Source: Marinomonas algarum
Lineage (GTDB): Bacteria > Pseudomonadota > Gammaproteobacteria > Pseudomonadales > Marinomonadaceae
Direction: 5' to 3'
DNA length: 64,000 bases
Assembly: GCF_020532605.1 (NCBI RefSeq)
Contig: NZ_JAJATW010000014.1
Coordinates: forward strand, 1 to 64,000
Each line of letters starts with the position of its first letter. Positions within the stretch are counted from its first letter, which is position 1. Shown piece after piece: positions 17,652 through 25,637 of the stretch. The notes under the pieces were generated by a model. It saw only the letters and a list, made by a program, of their open reading frames with translations, was not told where the DNA came from and ran no database searches. A program made the translations under genes and the position numbers.

Positions 17652-17819
17652 ATGAACTTTTTTCCTATTTTTGTTGCCAGCACTCTAATCACAATAACCT
17701 TTGTTTGGTGGCCAAACGGTAATGCTATCTCCGTCACTCTGCCAAATGATGATCAGCGCAGAGAAATGCTTGGTACCAGCAACACACCCAGTATTCCGCT
17801 GACACCATTAAAAAATTGA
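17652..17819 (+). CDS. Short putative membrane-anchored peptide
   Basis: A 55-codon open frame (MNFFPIFVASTL... to ...PLTPLKN) beginning 3 bp after the preceding stop and ending 13 bp before the ProQ-domain gene. The first 20 residues are hydrophobic with a WW at the end and could be a signal anchor. The rest is polar with Pro-rich termini. Ribosome-binding sequence is weak, so expression would rely on coupling to the upstream gene. It fills an otherwise empty 184-bp gap; no family is recognised. Confidence 0.4.
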   Translation: MNFFPIFVASTLITITFVWWPNGNAISVTLPNDDQRREMLGTSNTPSIPLTPLKN

Positions 17820-17832
17820 GCTTTGTGTTTTT

Positions 17833-18807
17833 ATGGAACAACTTATTGCCAAACTCGAAGCAAAGATTGACTGGCTAACCCAGCAGCTAAGAGATGCCCA
17901 CGAGGAAATACAAGAATTAAAGGGCTCTGCCCCCTCTACCATTGAAAGCAGCACCTCAATGGACTTATTGCAACAAATGGCCGATCAGTCCAATCAAGAT
18001 CAATTGCAGCTTTATATAGAAGACTCTCTTGATCTACTGGACATCACGTCGACCACTGAGCAAGCAGTACCATCAGACACCGTTGAACAACACCGTCATG
18101 ATGTATTGCACGAGCATGCTGATAGCAGCACCACTACCACGACAACAGAACAGATTGATTACATGACTACACAACAACCTGAGCTTAACGGCTTGCAAGA
18201 AGACGGCAAACTTGTCGAGACCCAAGACACTAGTGCGCAGGAGCCAAGTGATACAGCAGTAGCGACAGAGACGGCAACGGTGACTTTGACACCAGAACAA
18301 AGAAAACGTCAAAAGAACCAGAAGAACAACCGTCGTCTTATTAAAATGCTTGAAGACCGTTATCCGAAAGCGTTTGATTGGAATCAACCTAAGCCGCTGA
18401 AGGTAGGCATTGATAAGGACATGGTGCTCGATGATGATTTCAATGCCAGCAAGCAAAAACGTGCACTAGCAGCTTACACACGCTCAGATCGTTATAAAAA
18501 ATGCCTTTTGACTGGGCAACCACGAGTCGATCTAGAGGGAGTTGCTGTTAACAACGAACCGGCCTTACCTGAATCCATGTTGCCTAAAAAAGCGAAGACT
18601 ACAATGTCTCGTCCATGGAAAGATAAGCCCACTCAACAACGCTCAGCAAAACCTAAGCAACGCACTTCAGAGCAGTCGAATGACAAAGCCAAAGCGAGCA
18701 AACCAAAAGTCGCTAAGCAAGCGCCTCAGCAAGACACTCAATATGACAACCTTTCACCAGAAGAGCGTATGAAAGCGAAGCTAGAAAAATTATTAAATAA
18801 ATCATAA
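17833..18807 (+). CDS. ProQ/FinO-domain RNA chaperone with long N-terminal extension
   Basis: 324-aa protein. Residues 1-30 are a coiled coil (EQLIAKLEAKIDWLTQQL) and 31-150 are acidic and Thr/Gln-rich, probably disordered. A ProQ/FinO RNA-binding domain lies at about 155-240 (RYPKAFDWNQPKPLKVGI, AAYTRSDRYKKCLLTG). A Lys/Gln/Ser-rich basic tail ends the protein. ProQ proteins bind structured small RNAs and mRNA 3' ends. E. coli ProQ has its domain at the N-terminus, so this arrangement is unusual. It is the last gene of the flgP-flgT stretch. Confidence 0.82.
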   Translation: MEQLIAKLEAKIDWLTQQLRDAHEEIQELKGSAPSTIESSTSMDLLQQMADQSNQDQLQLYIEDSLDLLDITSTTEQAVPSDTVEQHRHDVLHEHADSSTTTTTTEQIDYMTTQQPELNGLQEDGKLVETQDTSAQEPSDTAVATETATVTLTPEQRKRQKNQKNNRRLIKMLEDRYPKAFDWNQPKPLKVGIDKDMVLDDDFNASKQKRALAAYTRSDRYKKCLLTGQPRVDLEGVAVNNEPALPESMLPKKAKTTMSRPWKDKPTQQRSAKPKQRTSEQSNDKAKASKPKVAKQAPQQDTQYDNLSPEERMKAKLEKLLNKS

Positions 18808-18813
18808 AAACTA

Positions 18814-18850
18814 TTTACATAGTCATACGCGACGTATACTATACGTCGCG
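18814..18850 (+). promoter_or_regulatory. tRNA-Tyr promoter overlapping a perfect 23-bp palindrome
   Basis: TTTACA (18814-18819) and TATACT (18835-18840), separated by 15 bp, form a near-consensus sigma-70 promoter just before tRNA-Tyr. The -10 box lies inside a perfect inverted repeat, 18828-18850 (11-bp arms around one central C). The palindrome has no T tail, so it is a poor terminator for the ProQ gene. It could be an operator over the promoter or a leader hairpin. Confidence 0.5.
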
Positions 18851-18857
18851 TTGCTGT

Positions 18858-18941
<84 letters not shown>

Positions 18942-19279
18942 TTAATTTTTATCTAAAATTAATGTTAAACATCTTCTAATATATTGTTAAAACCTCACCC
19001 ATAAAATATTTCAAAAGATATAAACGCTGTATTTTTTGGATAAAACCACACCTTAAGCACAGACTTATCCACATTTTCTAAATCTAATCCCATCACAACA
19101 CCTCGCTCACCTCCACACCACTCAATCCAGCCACTATCACCTCAAATATCGTAGGTAATCAAATCAATAGCAGATAGCAGATAGCAGATAGCAGATAGCA
19201 GATAGCAGATAGCAGATAGCAGATTTTATTAATAAGAGAAAATCAAATAAAAAGGAAGGAAATAACAGGGAGGATAAGA
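18942..19279. other. Gene-free gap between tRNA loci
   Basis: 338 bp without a supported gene. It contains a tandem heptamer array (19167-19224) and one perfect DnaA-box word, TTATCCACA at 19065-19073, which on its own does not indicate an origin. The rest is AT-rich. Read from the tRNA array (minus strand) the sequence before the repeat is T-rich without a strong hairpin. Confidence 0.6.
19167..19224. repeat. Tandem heptamer repeat, 8.3 copies of ATAGCAG
   Basis: 58 bp made of eight perfect ATAGCAG units plus two bases. No interruption is seen. It lies about 55 bp beyond the 3' end of the last tRNA of the array. Such perfect 7-bp repeats change copy number by slipped-strand mispairing. It is not inside a credible gene, so any effect would be on RNA processing, termination or as a neutral variable locus. 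Confidence 0.95.
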
Positions 19280-19355
19280 TGGTGGGTCGTACTGGATTCG
19301 AACCAGTGACCAATTGATTAAAAGTCAACTGCTCTACCAACTGAGCTAACGACCC
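19280..19355 (-). tRNA. tRNA-Lys (TTT), copy 1
   Basis: 76 bases including CCA on the minus strand. Acceptor GGGTCGT pairs with ACGACCC; anticodon loop gives TTT. It is identical to the second lysine tRNA at 19584-19659 and is the last gene of the array in transcription order. Confidence 0.96.
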
Positions 19356-19392
19356 GCTCATGAATTGCTTAAATTTTTATACTCTAAACTAA

Positions 19393-19469
19393 TGGTCGGA
19401 GTAGAGGGATTCGAACCCCCGACATCCTGCTCCCAAAGCAGGCGCGCTACCAGACTGCGCTATACTCCG
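19393..19469 (-). tRNA. tRNA-Pro (TGG), copy 1
   Basis: 77 bases including CCA on the minus strand. Acceptor CGGAGTA, anticodon loop TTTGGGA (anticodon TGG). It is identical to the copy at 19775-19851, and in both cases tRNA-Asn lies one base upstream in transcription. Confidence 0.95.
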
Positions 19470-19470
19470 A

Positions 19471-19546
19471 TGGCTCCTCGAACTGGACTCGAACCAGTGA
19501 CCCAATGATTAACAGTCATTTGCTCTACCAACTGAGCTATCGAGGA
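19471..19546 (-). tRNA. tRNA-Asn (GTT), copy 1
   Basis: 76 bases including CCA on the minus strand. Acceptor TCCTCGA, anticodon GTT. Only one base separates it from tRNA-Pro, the same tight junction as in the second copy. Confidence 0.95.
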
Positions 19547-19583
19547 ATTAATCAGGTTAGTGCAGGATATAACAAGAGATAGT

Positions 19584-19659
19584 TGGTGGGTCGTACTGGA
19601 TTCGAACCAGTGACCAATTGATTAAAAGTCAACTGCTCTACCAACTGAGCTAACGACCC
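19584..19659 (-). tRNA. tRNA-Lys (TTT), copy 2
   Basis: 76 bases including CCA on the minus strand, identical in sequence to the lysine tRNA at 19280-19355. It lies 13 bp after tRNA-His in transcription order. Confidence 0.96.
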
Positions 19660-19672
19660 AACTATCTAGTAA

Positions 19673-19749
19673 TGGGGTGGACGATGGGGCTTGAACCCAC
19701 GACCGCCGGAATCACAATCCGGAGCTCTACCAACTGAGCTACGCCCACC
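19673..19749 (-). tRNA. tRNA-His (GTG)
   Basis: 77 bases including CCA and the extra 5' G(-1) that marks histidine tRNAs, which pairs with discriminator C73. Acceptor GTGGGCG/CGTCCAC, anticodon GTG. It is the only array member between the Ser end and the Lys copies that is not duplicated. Confidence 0.95.
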
Positions 19750-19774
19750 ATTACTAATGGTGATGATAAAATAA

Positions 19775-19851
19775 TGGTCGGAGTAGAGGGATTCGAACCC
19801 CCGACATCCTGCTCCCAAAGCAGGCGCGCTACCAGACTGCGCTATACTCCG
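19775..19851 (-). tRNA. tRNA-Pro (TGG), copy 2
   Basis: 77 bases including CCA on the minus strand, identical to the proline tRNA at 19393-19469. It is separated by one base from tRNA-Asn copy 2. Confidence 0.95.
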
Positions 19852-19852
19852 A

Positions 19853-19928
19853 TGGCTCCTCGAACTGGACTCGAACCAGTGACCCAATGATTAACAGTCA
19901 TTTGCTCTACCAACTGAGCTATCGAGGA
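19853..19928 (-). tRNA. tRNA-Asn (GTT), copy 2
   Basis: 76 bases including CCA on the minus strand, identical to copy 1 at 19471-19546. It is the second gene of the array after tRNA-Ser. Confidence 0.95.
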
Positions 19929-19965
19929 ACTAATTTTATCTTACTTACAACAACCATTTAATAAA

Positions 19966-20056
19966 TGGCGGAGGAGGAGAGATTCGAACTCTCGGTAGGC
20001 TATTAACCTACGCCAGTTTTCAAGACTGGTGCATTAAACCGCTCTGCCACCCCTCC
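19966..20056 (-). tRNA. tRNA-Ser (TGA)
   Basis: 91 bases including CCA on the minus strand, with acceptor GGAGGGG/CTCCTCC, discriminator G, anticodon TGA and the long variable arm of serine tRNAs. It is the first gene of the array; the promoter lies just upstream at 20073-20100. Confidence 0.95.
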
Positions 20057-20072
20057 GTTGCGAGCGAGATGT

Positions 20073-20100
20073 ATAATACTGATTTGAAATTTCAGTGCAA
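20073..20100 (-). promoter_or_regulatory. Sigma-70 promoter of the tRNA array
   Basis: On the minus strand TTGCAC (plus 20095-20100) and TATTAT (plus 20073-20078) are separated by 16 bp, and a fairly GC-rich discriminator leads into tRNA-Ser. A palindrome TGAAATTTCA sits in the spacer. The position and boxes fit a single stable-RNA promoter for all eight tRNAs. Confidence 0.65.
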
Positions 20101-20119
20101 CATTTTTTTCAAAAAAAGC

Positions 20120-21184
20120 TTAACTTTTTTCGCTCATATAGACCTGTTCTGCACCTGGACGGATCCAGACATTTGAATACCAATAATACTGGCGTCCTGT
20201 TTGATCAGGCATGGTACAGTTAATACGCCCACGACCTACATTAAACGCTTCACTGGCCGTTGCAACAACCTCTTTATCAGAGACCCAATCCAGCGTCGCT
20301 TTACCCTGTCCAGAGACATAACACGCCAGGTCTTTTAGACGATACTGTCCGTCTTTAAACGCCAACCGAATAGAAACAGGCTGACTTGTTGCATAGTCAC
20401 CACCCGCCTCTTCGGCTAACAAAGGCATTGGCTTTGAGTTTAGCTTCGTTTTTAACGTGGACAAGCGAGCATAGGGGCCTGAAGCAGGGAATCTAGGCAG
20501 GTTCTGAAAGTCTGACTCTGCACTGATTACTCCCGATTGTTGGCCGAATGCTATTAACCCTTTGCCTTTCACCATATCACGAATCTGCTGGATGGATTCA
20601 CCATAAGGATAAGCCAACATCTTCGGTGATTCGCCAAGTTGCTTGATCAGCGCCGTTTCGACTACATCTAACTCTTCAGACATACGCACCAACCACGCAT
20701 CATCGCTCTCATCAGCCGCTTTACGAAGCATATAGGGGTGGTTCTCCGTATGATTAGCAAACACTCCGCCGACGGCTTGCATTTCTCTCATCTGCTCCCA
20801 GCTCAAAAAGCTACGACTGTTACGTTCCACAGGACCTGAATTAACAAACACCGTAAATGGAAAGTTATTGGCCTTTAGCACAGGAAAACCTGATTGATAA
20901 ATGTTTCTATAAGCATCATCAAACGTAATCGCAACCGCTTTGCTGGGTAATGGTGTATTGGCTTTCAGGTCATCTAACGCTTTTCGCAAATCAACCACCT
21001 GAAAGCCTGCACTTTGTAGGTAATTCATGTGCTCGGCAAACTCCTCCGGTGTCACAGAGGTAGACCTCGGTGTGGTATCACTCACATGGTGATATTGCAG
21101 AACTGGCAGGTAGTCTTGCGCTTGTGTAGATGCGCTTAACATCACGCCTCCTATGAGGGCTGCAAGATAAGATTTAGACGACAT
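20120..21184 (-). CDS. Secreted polysaccharide deacetylase family protein
   Basis: 354-aa protein with a signal peptide (cleavage after AQA, about residue 22) and a NodB-type deacetylase domain (about residues 25-240). Metal/catalytic motifs are ITFDDAYRN (paired Asp) and NHTENHP (His residues). It resembles PgaB-type enzymes that remove acetyl groups from poly-N-acetylglucosamine. A C-terminal beta-rich domain of about 110 residues ends it. No biofilm genes adjoin it, so the target glycan is unknown. Confidence 0.85.
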   Translation of the reverse strand: MSSKSYLAALIGGVMLSASTQAQDYLPVLQYHHVSDTTPRSTSVTPEEFAEHMNYLQSAGFQVVDLRKALDDLKANTPLPSKAVAITFDDAYRNIYQSGFPVLKANNFPFTVFVNSGPVERNSRSFLSWEQMREMQAVGGVFANHTENHPYMLRKAADESDDAWLVRMSEELDVVETALIKQLGESPKMLAYPYGESIQQIRDMVKGKGLIAFGQQSGVISAESDFQNLPRFPASGPYARLSTLKTKLNSKPMPLLAEEAGGDYATSQPVSIRLAFKDGQYRLKDLACYVSGQGKATLDWVSDKEVVATASEAFNVGRGRINCTMPDQTGRQYYWYSNVWIRPGAEQVYMSEKS

Positions 21185-21341
21185 GTTACTTCCTTGAGTA
21201 TTGTGTTGGTTAATATTCTACGCGATGCATTTAAAGGATGCACAGTGACATTTGAAAAGACAAACTGGCGTCTCACTCTAATTACCGCTAATATCTTATT
21301 TTTCGCTGCAATGATTAACTTCCGTAAAGGTCTATGAAAAA

Positions 21342-21983
21342 GTGAACGCTCTTCATTCTGAACGTATCAGATGGCTTTTAATAGACGATCACGCTATGTT
21401 TGCTGACGCTCTATCCATCGTATTATCTCTTCTACGCCCTTCACTCAAAATAGACACAGCAACAACAACCGACCAAGCGATAAAACGCCTACAGCACACT
21501 CACTACTCTCTTATTATTCTTGATTTACAGATGCCTGAATGCATCAACGAAGAGTTGTACATGCAGATAAAGCAAGCAGAAATAGATAACGTGATGATAT
21601 GCTCAGCCACTTTTCAACCCCAAAAAGCATTAGCTTTGCGTAAGCTCGGTCTTCGGGGCTACATAACCAAAGACGCTGACGCAGCCGACATTCTCGCATT
21701 CGCTGATCGCATTACCGATGGTGAGTCTTGGGTATGCTCTCCACATCATCAACAACAGCTTGAGCATTACGAAAGCAGCCGAACCTTATTGACCGAGCGC
21801 CAGATTCACATTCTGCAACTGCTTGAATCAGGCGCTACCACTAAGCAAGTTGCCCATCAGCTTTGCTTAAGTGAAAACACCATAAAAACCCATGTTCGCC
21901 TCATGCTTGACAAGCTCAATGTGAGTAATCGCTCCCAATGCATTACCCGCGCTCGTGGACTGAATCTGCTGTCCAGACACTAA
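21342..21983 (+). CDS. NarL/LuxR-family response regulator
   Basis: 213-aa two-domain regulator. Receiver domain at residues 8-125 with acidic pocket D15/D16 and phospho-acceptor D61 (IILDLQMPE). LuxR-type helix-turn-helix at about 145-205 (LTERQIHILQLLESGATTKQVAHQL). The start is GTG at 21342 with AAAGG upstream; an earlier ATG is out of frame and stops at once. It ends 7 bp from the stop of the convergent histidine kinase, its probable partner. Confidence 0.87.
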   Translation: MNALHSERIRWLLIDDHAMFADALSIVLSLLRPSLKIDTATTTDQAIKRLQHTHYSLIILDLQMPECINEELYMQIKQAEIDNVMICSATFQPQKALALRKLGLRGYITKDADAADILAFADRITDGESWVCSPHHQQQLEHYESSRTLLTERQIHILQLLESGATTKQVAHQLCLSENTIKTHVRLMLDKLNVSNRSQCITRARGLNLLSRH

Positions 21984-21990
21984 ACTCTCG

Positions 21991-23345
21991 TCAGTTAGAT
22001 TCATGCAGAGGTAAGGATAAAGTAAATACTGTGCCCCATGAATCGTCTGCTTCATTGCCACCATTTTTTTCACAACAAGATGAAACCGACAGTGCGATGC
22101 CTTGCAATGCACACAAACGCTTTACAATTGATAACCCAAGCCCCTGACCTTCCCCTTCTGTCTGTACTTGAAAGAACTCATCAAAAATACGCTTTTGATC
22201 TGTATTAGAAATACCAATTCCTGTGTCTTTTATGGACACTATAAGGTGCTGCTCAATTTGCTCTGCATAAATAGAAATACCACCTTGCTCTGTGTATTTA
22301 ATGGCATTAGACACAAGATTTTGCAAAATTTGTTGCAAAAACAACTCGTCAAAATACGCACTCACCTCCATATTTTCTACGTTTAACAACAGCCCTTTTT
22401 GCTGGGCAAATGGTAGACACTGATCCACCACTTTTTCTATTACAGGCCGTAACGGTGAAAGGCTCATACTTGCTGTCATCCCCTTTCCATCTAAGGCAGA
22501 CAGATTTAATAGTTTATCAAGCAAATGATTAGTATCGACTGAGGCTAATTTGGCTTTCTTAATTAAGGCTTCCGCTTGAGCCGACAATGGCAAAGTCAAT
22601 ACCCCTTGTAAATACATCTGAGTGGCTTGTAAAGGCTGGCGTAAATCATGGCTCGCTGCAGCCAAAAAACGCGTTTTATCAAGGGTCGCTTCCACTGCTT
22701 TTAGCTCTGCTTCTTTATAGAGAATACGCAATACCGTATGCTCCATCTGCTCTTTATGTGTCATCACACTAAACACAATCAAGCAAACACAAGCGACTGG
22801 CAGCATAATAGTAAGCAGCCAATATTGCTCTATTTCCAAATAGTCAATTTGCCAGGTAAAGCAAGCAAAAACAGGCGCAACAAAAAGGATGTATATCCAA
22901 GGGTCGTTGCCCTTGGTTAAAGAAGGAATAGACGCATTCAAGATTAAAACAATCACCACCGTAATAATTTCAATCTCATTTGCGTTAGGGAAAAACACCA
23001 GCGCGACAGAACTGTATAACCCCCCCAAAGCAAAGCAATAAAGTAAACCACTAAGCACCAGCGTTGATATTGAGCATACGAATAATCGTCACTGCGCTTT
23101 AATACCTGACGATGAAGACTCAACACAAAGAATGAAAAAAGACCGGTGATAGCAGCAGCGCTATACCAGCACCACATCAATGTCAACGAGTTAGCCTTGC
23201 TAAAGAAAAACGCGATTGCTACCAGAACGACTAGAGAAAAGGGCATCCGCGAGGTCATCTCCTTTATAAAGGTTTGATGAAGCTCGCGGCGCAAAGACTC
23301 AGCTAGTGGGTGCTCTCGAAGAAAGTGGGAAGATGGTGTCATCAA
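21991..23345 (-). pseudogene. Membrane sensor histidine kinase split by a frameshift at a G7 tract
   Basis: Two overlapping minus-strand frames together make one kinase. The first (23345 down to 22953) encodes a soluble start and membrane helices up to YFIALLWGG. The second (to 21991) continues with GGLYSSVALVFFP, more helices, HisKA motif SHDLRQPLQ (H137 of the second frame) and an ATPase domain with NLVSNAIKYT and GTGIG-type boxes (DTGIGIS, GQGLGLSIV). The frames meet at seven G on the minus strand (plus 23020-23026); eight G would join them into about 450 residues. It could be a true mutation, a phase-variable switch or a sequencing error. The convergent response regulator is intact. Confidence 0.75.
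23020..23026. repeat. C7/G7 homopolymer at the kinase frameshift
   Basis: Seven C on the plus strand, inside the membrane part of the sensor kinase. With one extra base the upstream and downstream kinase frames become continuous. Poly-G tracts of this size are known slippage sites in phase-variable genes. Confidence 0.8.
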
Positions 23346-23432
23346 ATAAGCAGCTCTTAAGGCATGATAAAATTGACATTCTTTTTTATCAGCTACCCTT
23401 TATCGAGACAAGCCTCTCACTGAAAACAATGT

Positions 23433-24524
23433 TTAGAAAAGTCCTGTCTGCTGAAAAAGTGGAACACAGCTTTTTGTATCCGCTTGTATCATTGCTGCGT
23501 CTTGCTGGCTGGCAATCTGATTCAAATGATATTCGGCTAAGTTGTAAAGTCGAGTCGCTTGATCAATGCCCTCATCACCTGGAATGAGCACACCTTTGGT
23601 CGCGCTCCATTGGCTTATTCGAGCCGTGGTTATATTGAGTACCTCTTCAATTTCATCCACTGTCGCCTCTGTTCCCCTCATCAAACCAAACATAGCAGAC
23701 GTACAACGCATGCTAGTCGCTAGAATCTCTTCCGAATTACCTGACACCATGTCCCCTAAAGGCGTTTCCTGCATAAAGAGCGCCTCACTGGCTGCTAGAT
23801 TACTGGTGTCAATGCTCACTTCTTTTGGTCGATAAGAAACATAAGTACCGTCGAGCTTTTTCAGCGGCTGGGCATGTGAATACTCCATCGGAATAATCAC
23901 CTTGTACAGCGCCTCACCCTGTTGATTGGTCAGGGCACACATTGCTCTATCTCCTACTTTACCACCGGTAAAGTAGCGTGGTTCACGAATATAGCCAGCA
24001 CAAACTGACTCCATTTCTAGATTATTTGCCTTTAACACTTGCGCGCGAAAATCATTGCCTCGTTTGCTATTCGAGTCATTACTGCATTCAGAAATATCCG
24101 TACCGTGTGGACAACGCATTTTGATCATGCGCTCTTGCACGCCATTTTGATACGCCAAGTCTCCCGCAGGAATGGCCTCTCCTGTACGCAAATTCACACA
24201 ACTAAACGTACCTGAGTTTGTGCCGAACTTATCTTCCCAATTTTCATCCATAAGCATGGTCAAACACTGATGCTGACTAAGCTCTACCTGACAGGCATTA
24301 CGACCACTTGGAGACAAGGTTTCTACATTAAAGAACCCCGTGCTTTGAGATATTTGCGCTAAGCCTTTCTTCCATTCATAGTTGCCTTTCTCGCCTATAT
24401 ACATTTTTTTAAAGTCACTCGCCTCTAAGGCACAAGACACGCTAGCAGGGTCAAACACCTCATCGGCGGCATACAAGCAGGAAGAAGACAGACCCAAAGA
24501 CACAATAAATAAAGAACGCAGCAT
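23433..24524 (-). CDS. Secreted cysteine-rich hypothetical protein
   Basis: 363-aa protein with a signal peptide ending at LYAADE (about residue 20). The mature part contains about a dozen cysteines (for example SCAL, ACQVEL, SCVNL, MRCPHGTDISEC), suggesting disulfide bonds in the periplasm. No known domain is recognised. It lies upstream of the frameshifted sensor kinase on the same strand (88 bp) and could be a periplasmic partner of that sensor, but this is only positional. Confidence 0.72.
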   Translation of the reverse strand: MLRSLFIVSLGLSSSCLYAADEVFDPASVSCALEASDFKKMYIGEKGNYEWKKGLAQISQSTGFFNVETLSPSGRNACQVELSQHQCLTMLMDENWEDKFGTNSGTFSCVNLRTGEAIPAGDLAYQNGVQERMIKMRCPHGTDISECSNDSNSKRGNDFRAQVLKANNLEMESVCAGYIREPRYFTGGKVGDRAMCALTNQQGEALYKVIIPMEYSHAQPLKKLDGTYVSYRPKEVSIDTSNLAASEALFMQETPLGDMVSGNSEEILATSMRCTSAMFGLMRGTEATVDEIEEVLNITTARISQWSATKGVLIPGDEGIDQATRLYNLAEYHLNQIASQQDAAMIQADTKSCVPLFQQTGLF

Positions 24525-24748
24525 CGTATAAATCCTTTAATAATTCACAAAGAGCACAAATAAGAACAGATTGAGCAAAGATTAAAGCGCTTTCTTTTTG
24601 AAGACTTCACCTTAAAGGGTGAAATTCTCTAGCAACTGCCTAATAATTCTATCTGTCGACGATTGTCTTCCAGTTACCACTTTTCAGTTATTGCGTATTA
24701 CAGGCGATCGCGTTAGCGTAATTCTTTTCGTTGTAACCGAGCAGTAAC

Positions 24749-25570
24749 ATGTTAAACATTGGCACGCAGACGCACCCTCTTCCTCACCAAGACGCACTCT
24801 ACATCCTTTTACATCGCAATCAGGTACTGGTCGAAGCAGAAGATCAATTCTTGATTCCTTTTACACACTTTCAACCTAATGCCAAGATGAACGCCGTTTA
24901 TTGCGGTGAATGGCAAACACAGGAAGATGAGATAAAAGATATATTTGTTTGTCGTTTTGAGTCGGTGCCAAAAGGATTTACTGAAACGAGTTTACGCGAG
25001 TTGCTGTTCGAACAAGATCAAGCTCATTACCTGCTGCTAAGCCGTGCTCATCAATTGTCAACGTGGGACAGAGACCATCAATTCTGCGGTCGATGCGGCA
25101 CGGCTATGCCAGAAAAGCACCCTAAAGAACACGCTAAGATCTGCCCATCGTGTCAATTAAGACATTACCCAAGGATTTCCCCTTGCATCATTGTGTCTAT
25201 TCGCAAGGACAATCAGATACTGCTGGCACGGGGCATCAACGCTCCAAAAGGCAAATTCAGTAACATTGCGGGGTTTGTTGAAGCCGGCGAAACACTGGAG
25301 CAAGCCGTTGCCCGTGAAATTCGTGAAGAGGTCGGATTAGAAGTCTCTAACATTCGTTATGTGGACAGCCAGCCTTGGTCTTTCCCTCATCAGCTCATGG
25401 TCGGCTTCTTTGCGGATTACGACAGCGGAGAAATCACCCCCGCGCCGGGTGAAATCGATGAAGCAGACTGGTATCCGATAGACGATCTACCCCATACACC
25501 CAATCTGGCCACTATTTCAGGGCAACTGATTCATCGTCATGTGGAGCATATGAAAACCAACGATGTCTAA
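24749..25570 (+). CDS. nudC: NAD(+) diphosphatase / RNA decapping hydrolase NudC
   Basis: 273-aa Nudix hydrolase that cleaves NAD(H) to NMN and AMP and removes NAD caps from RNA. A four-cysteine zinc ribbon (C113, C116, C132, C135) is followed by the Nudix box (G175 to about L197, with REIREEVGL) and the NudC-specific SQPWSFPHQLM segment. Length matches E. coli NudC. It is transcribed alone and ends in a strong bidirectional terminator shared with ppnN. Confidence 0.94.
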   Translation: MLNIGTQTHPLPHQDALYILLHRNQVLVEAEDQFLIPFTHFQPNAKMNAVYCGEWQTQEDEIKDIFVCRFESVPKGFTETSLRELLFEQDQAHYLLLSRAHQLSTWDRDHQFCGRCGTAMPEKHPKEHAKICPSCQLRHYPRISPCIIVSIRKDNQILLARGINAPKGKFSNIAGFVEAGETLEQAVAREIREEVGLEVSNIRYVDSQPWSFPHQLMVGFFADYDSGEITPAPGEIDEADWYPIDDLPHTPNLATISGQLIHRHVEHMKTNDV

Positions 25571-25590
25571 AAAAGCGCTACACAGTACAA

Positions 25591-25616
25591 AAAAGGGCTT
25601 CAGATGAAGCCCTTTT
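25591..25616. terminator. Bidirectional terminator between nudC and ppnN
   Basis: Inverted repeat with arms 25591-25602 and 25605-25616, a GGGCTTC-centred stem flanked by A and T runs on both sides. It serves the convergent nudC (plus) and ppnN (minus) genes. Confidence 0.88.
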
Positions 25617-25637
25617 CAATGTTTATTACCACACTTT

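Noticed and set aside
19065..19073. Perfect DnaA box TTATCCACA suggesting a replication origin
   Set aside because: It is single, with no further boxes, no dnaA/dnaN and no AT-rich unwinding element organised around it.
19164..19361. Open frame over the heptamer repeat and tRNA-Lys giving SAICYLL repeats
   Set aside because: It is made of a tandem repeat and a tRNA gene, with no ribosome site; the translation is a by-product.
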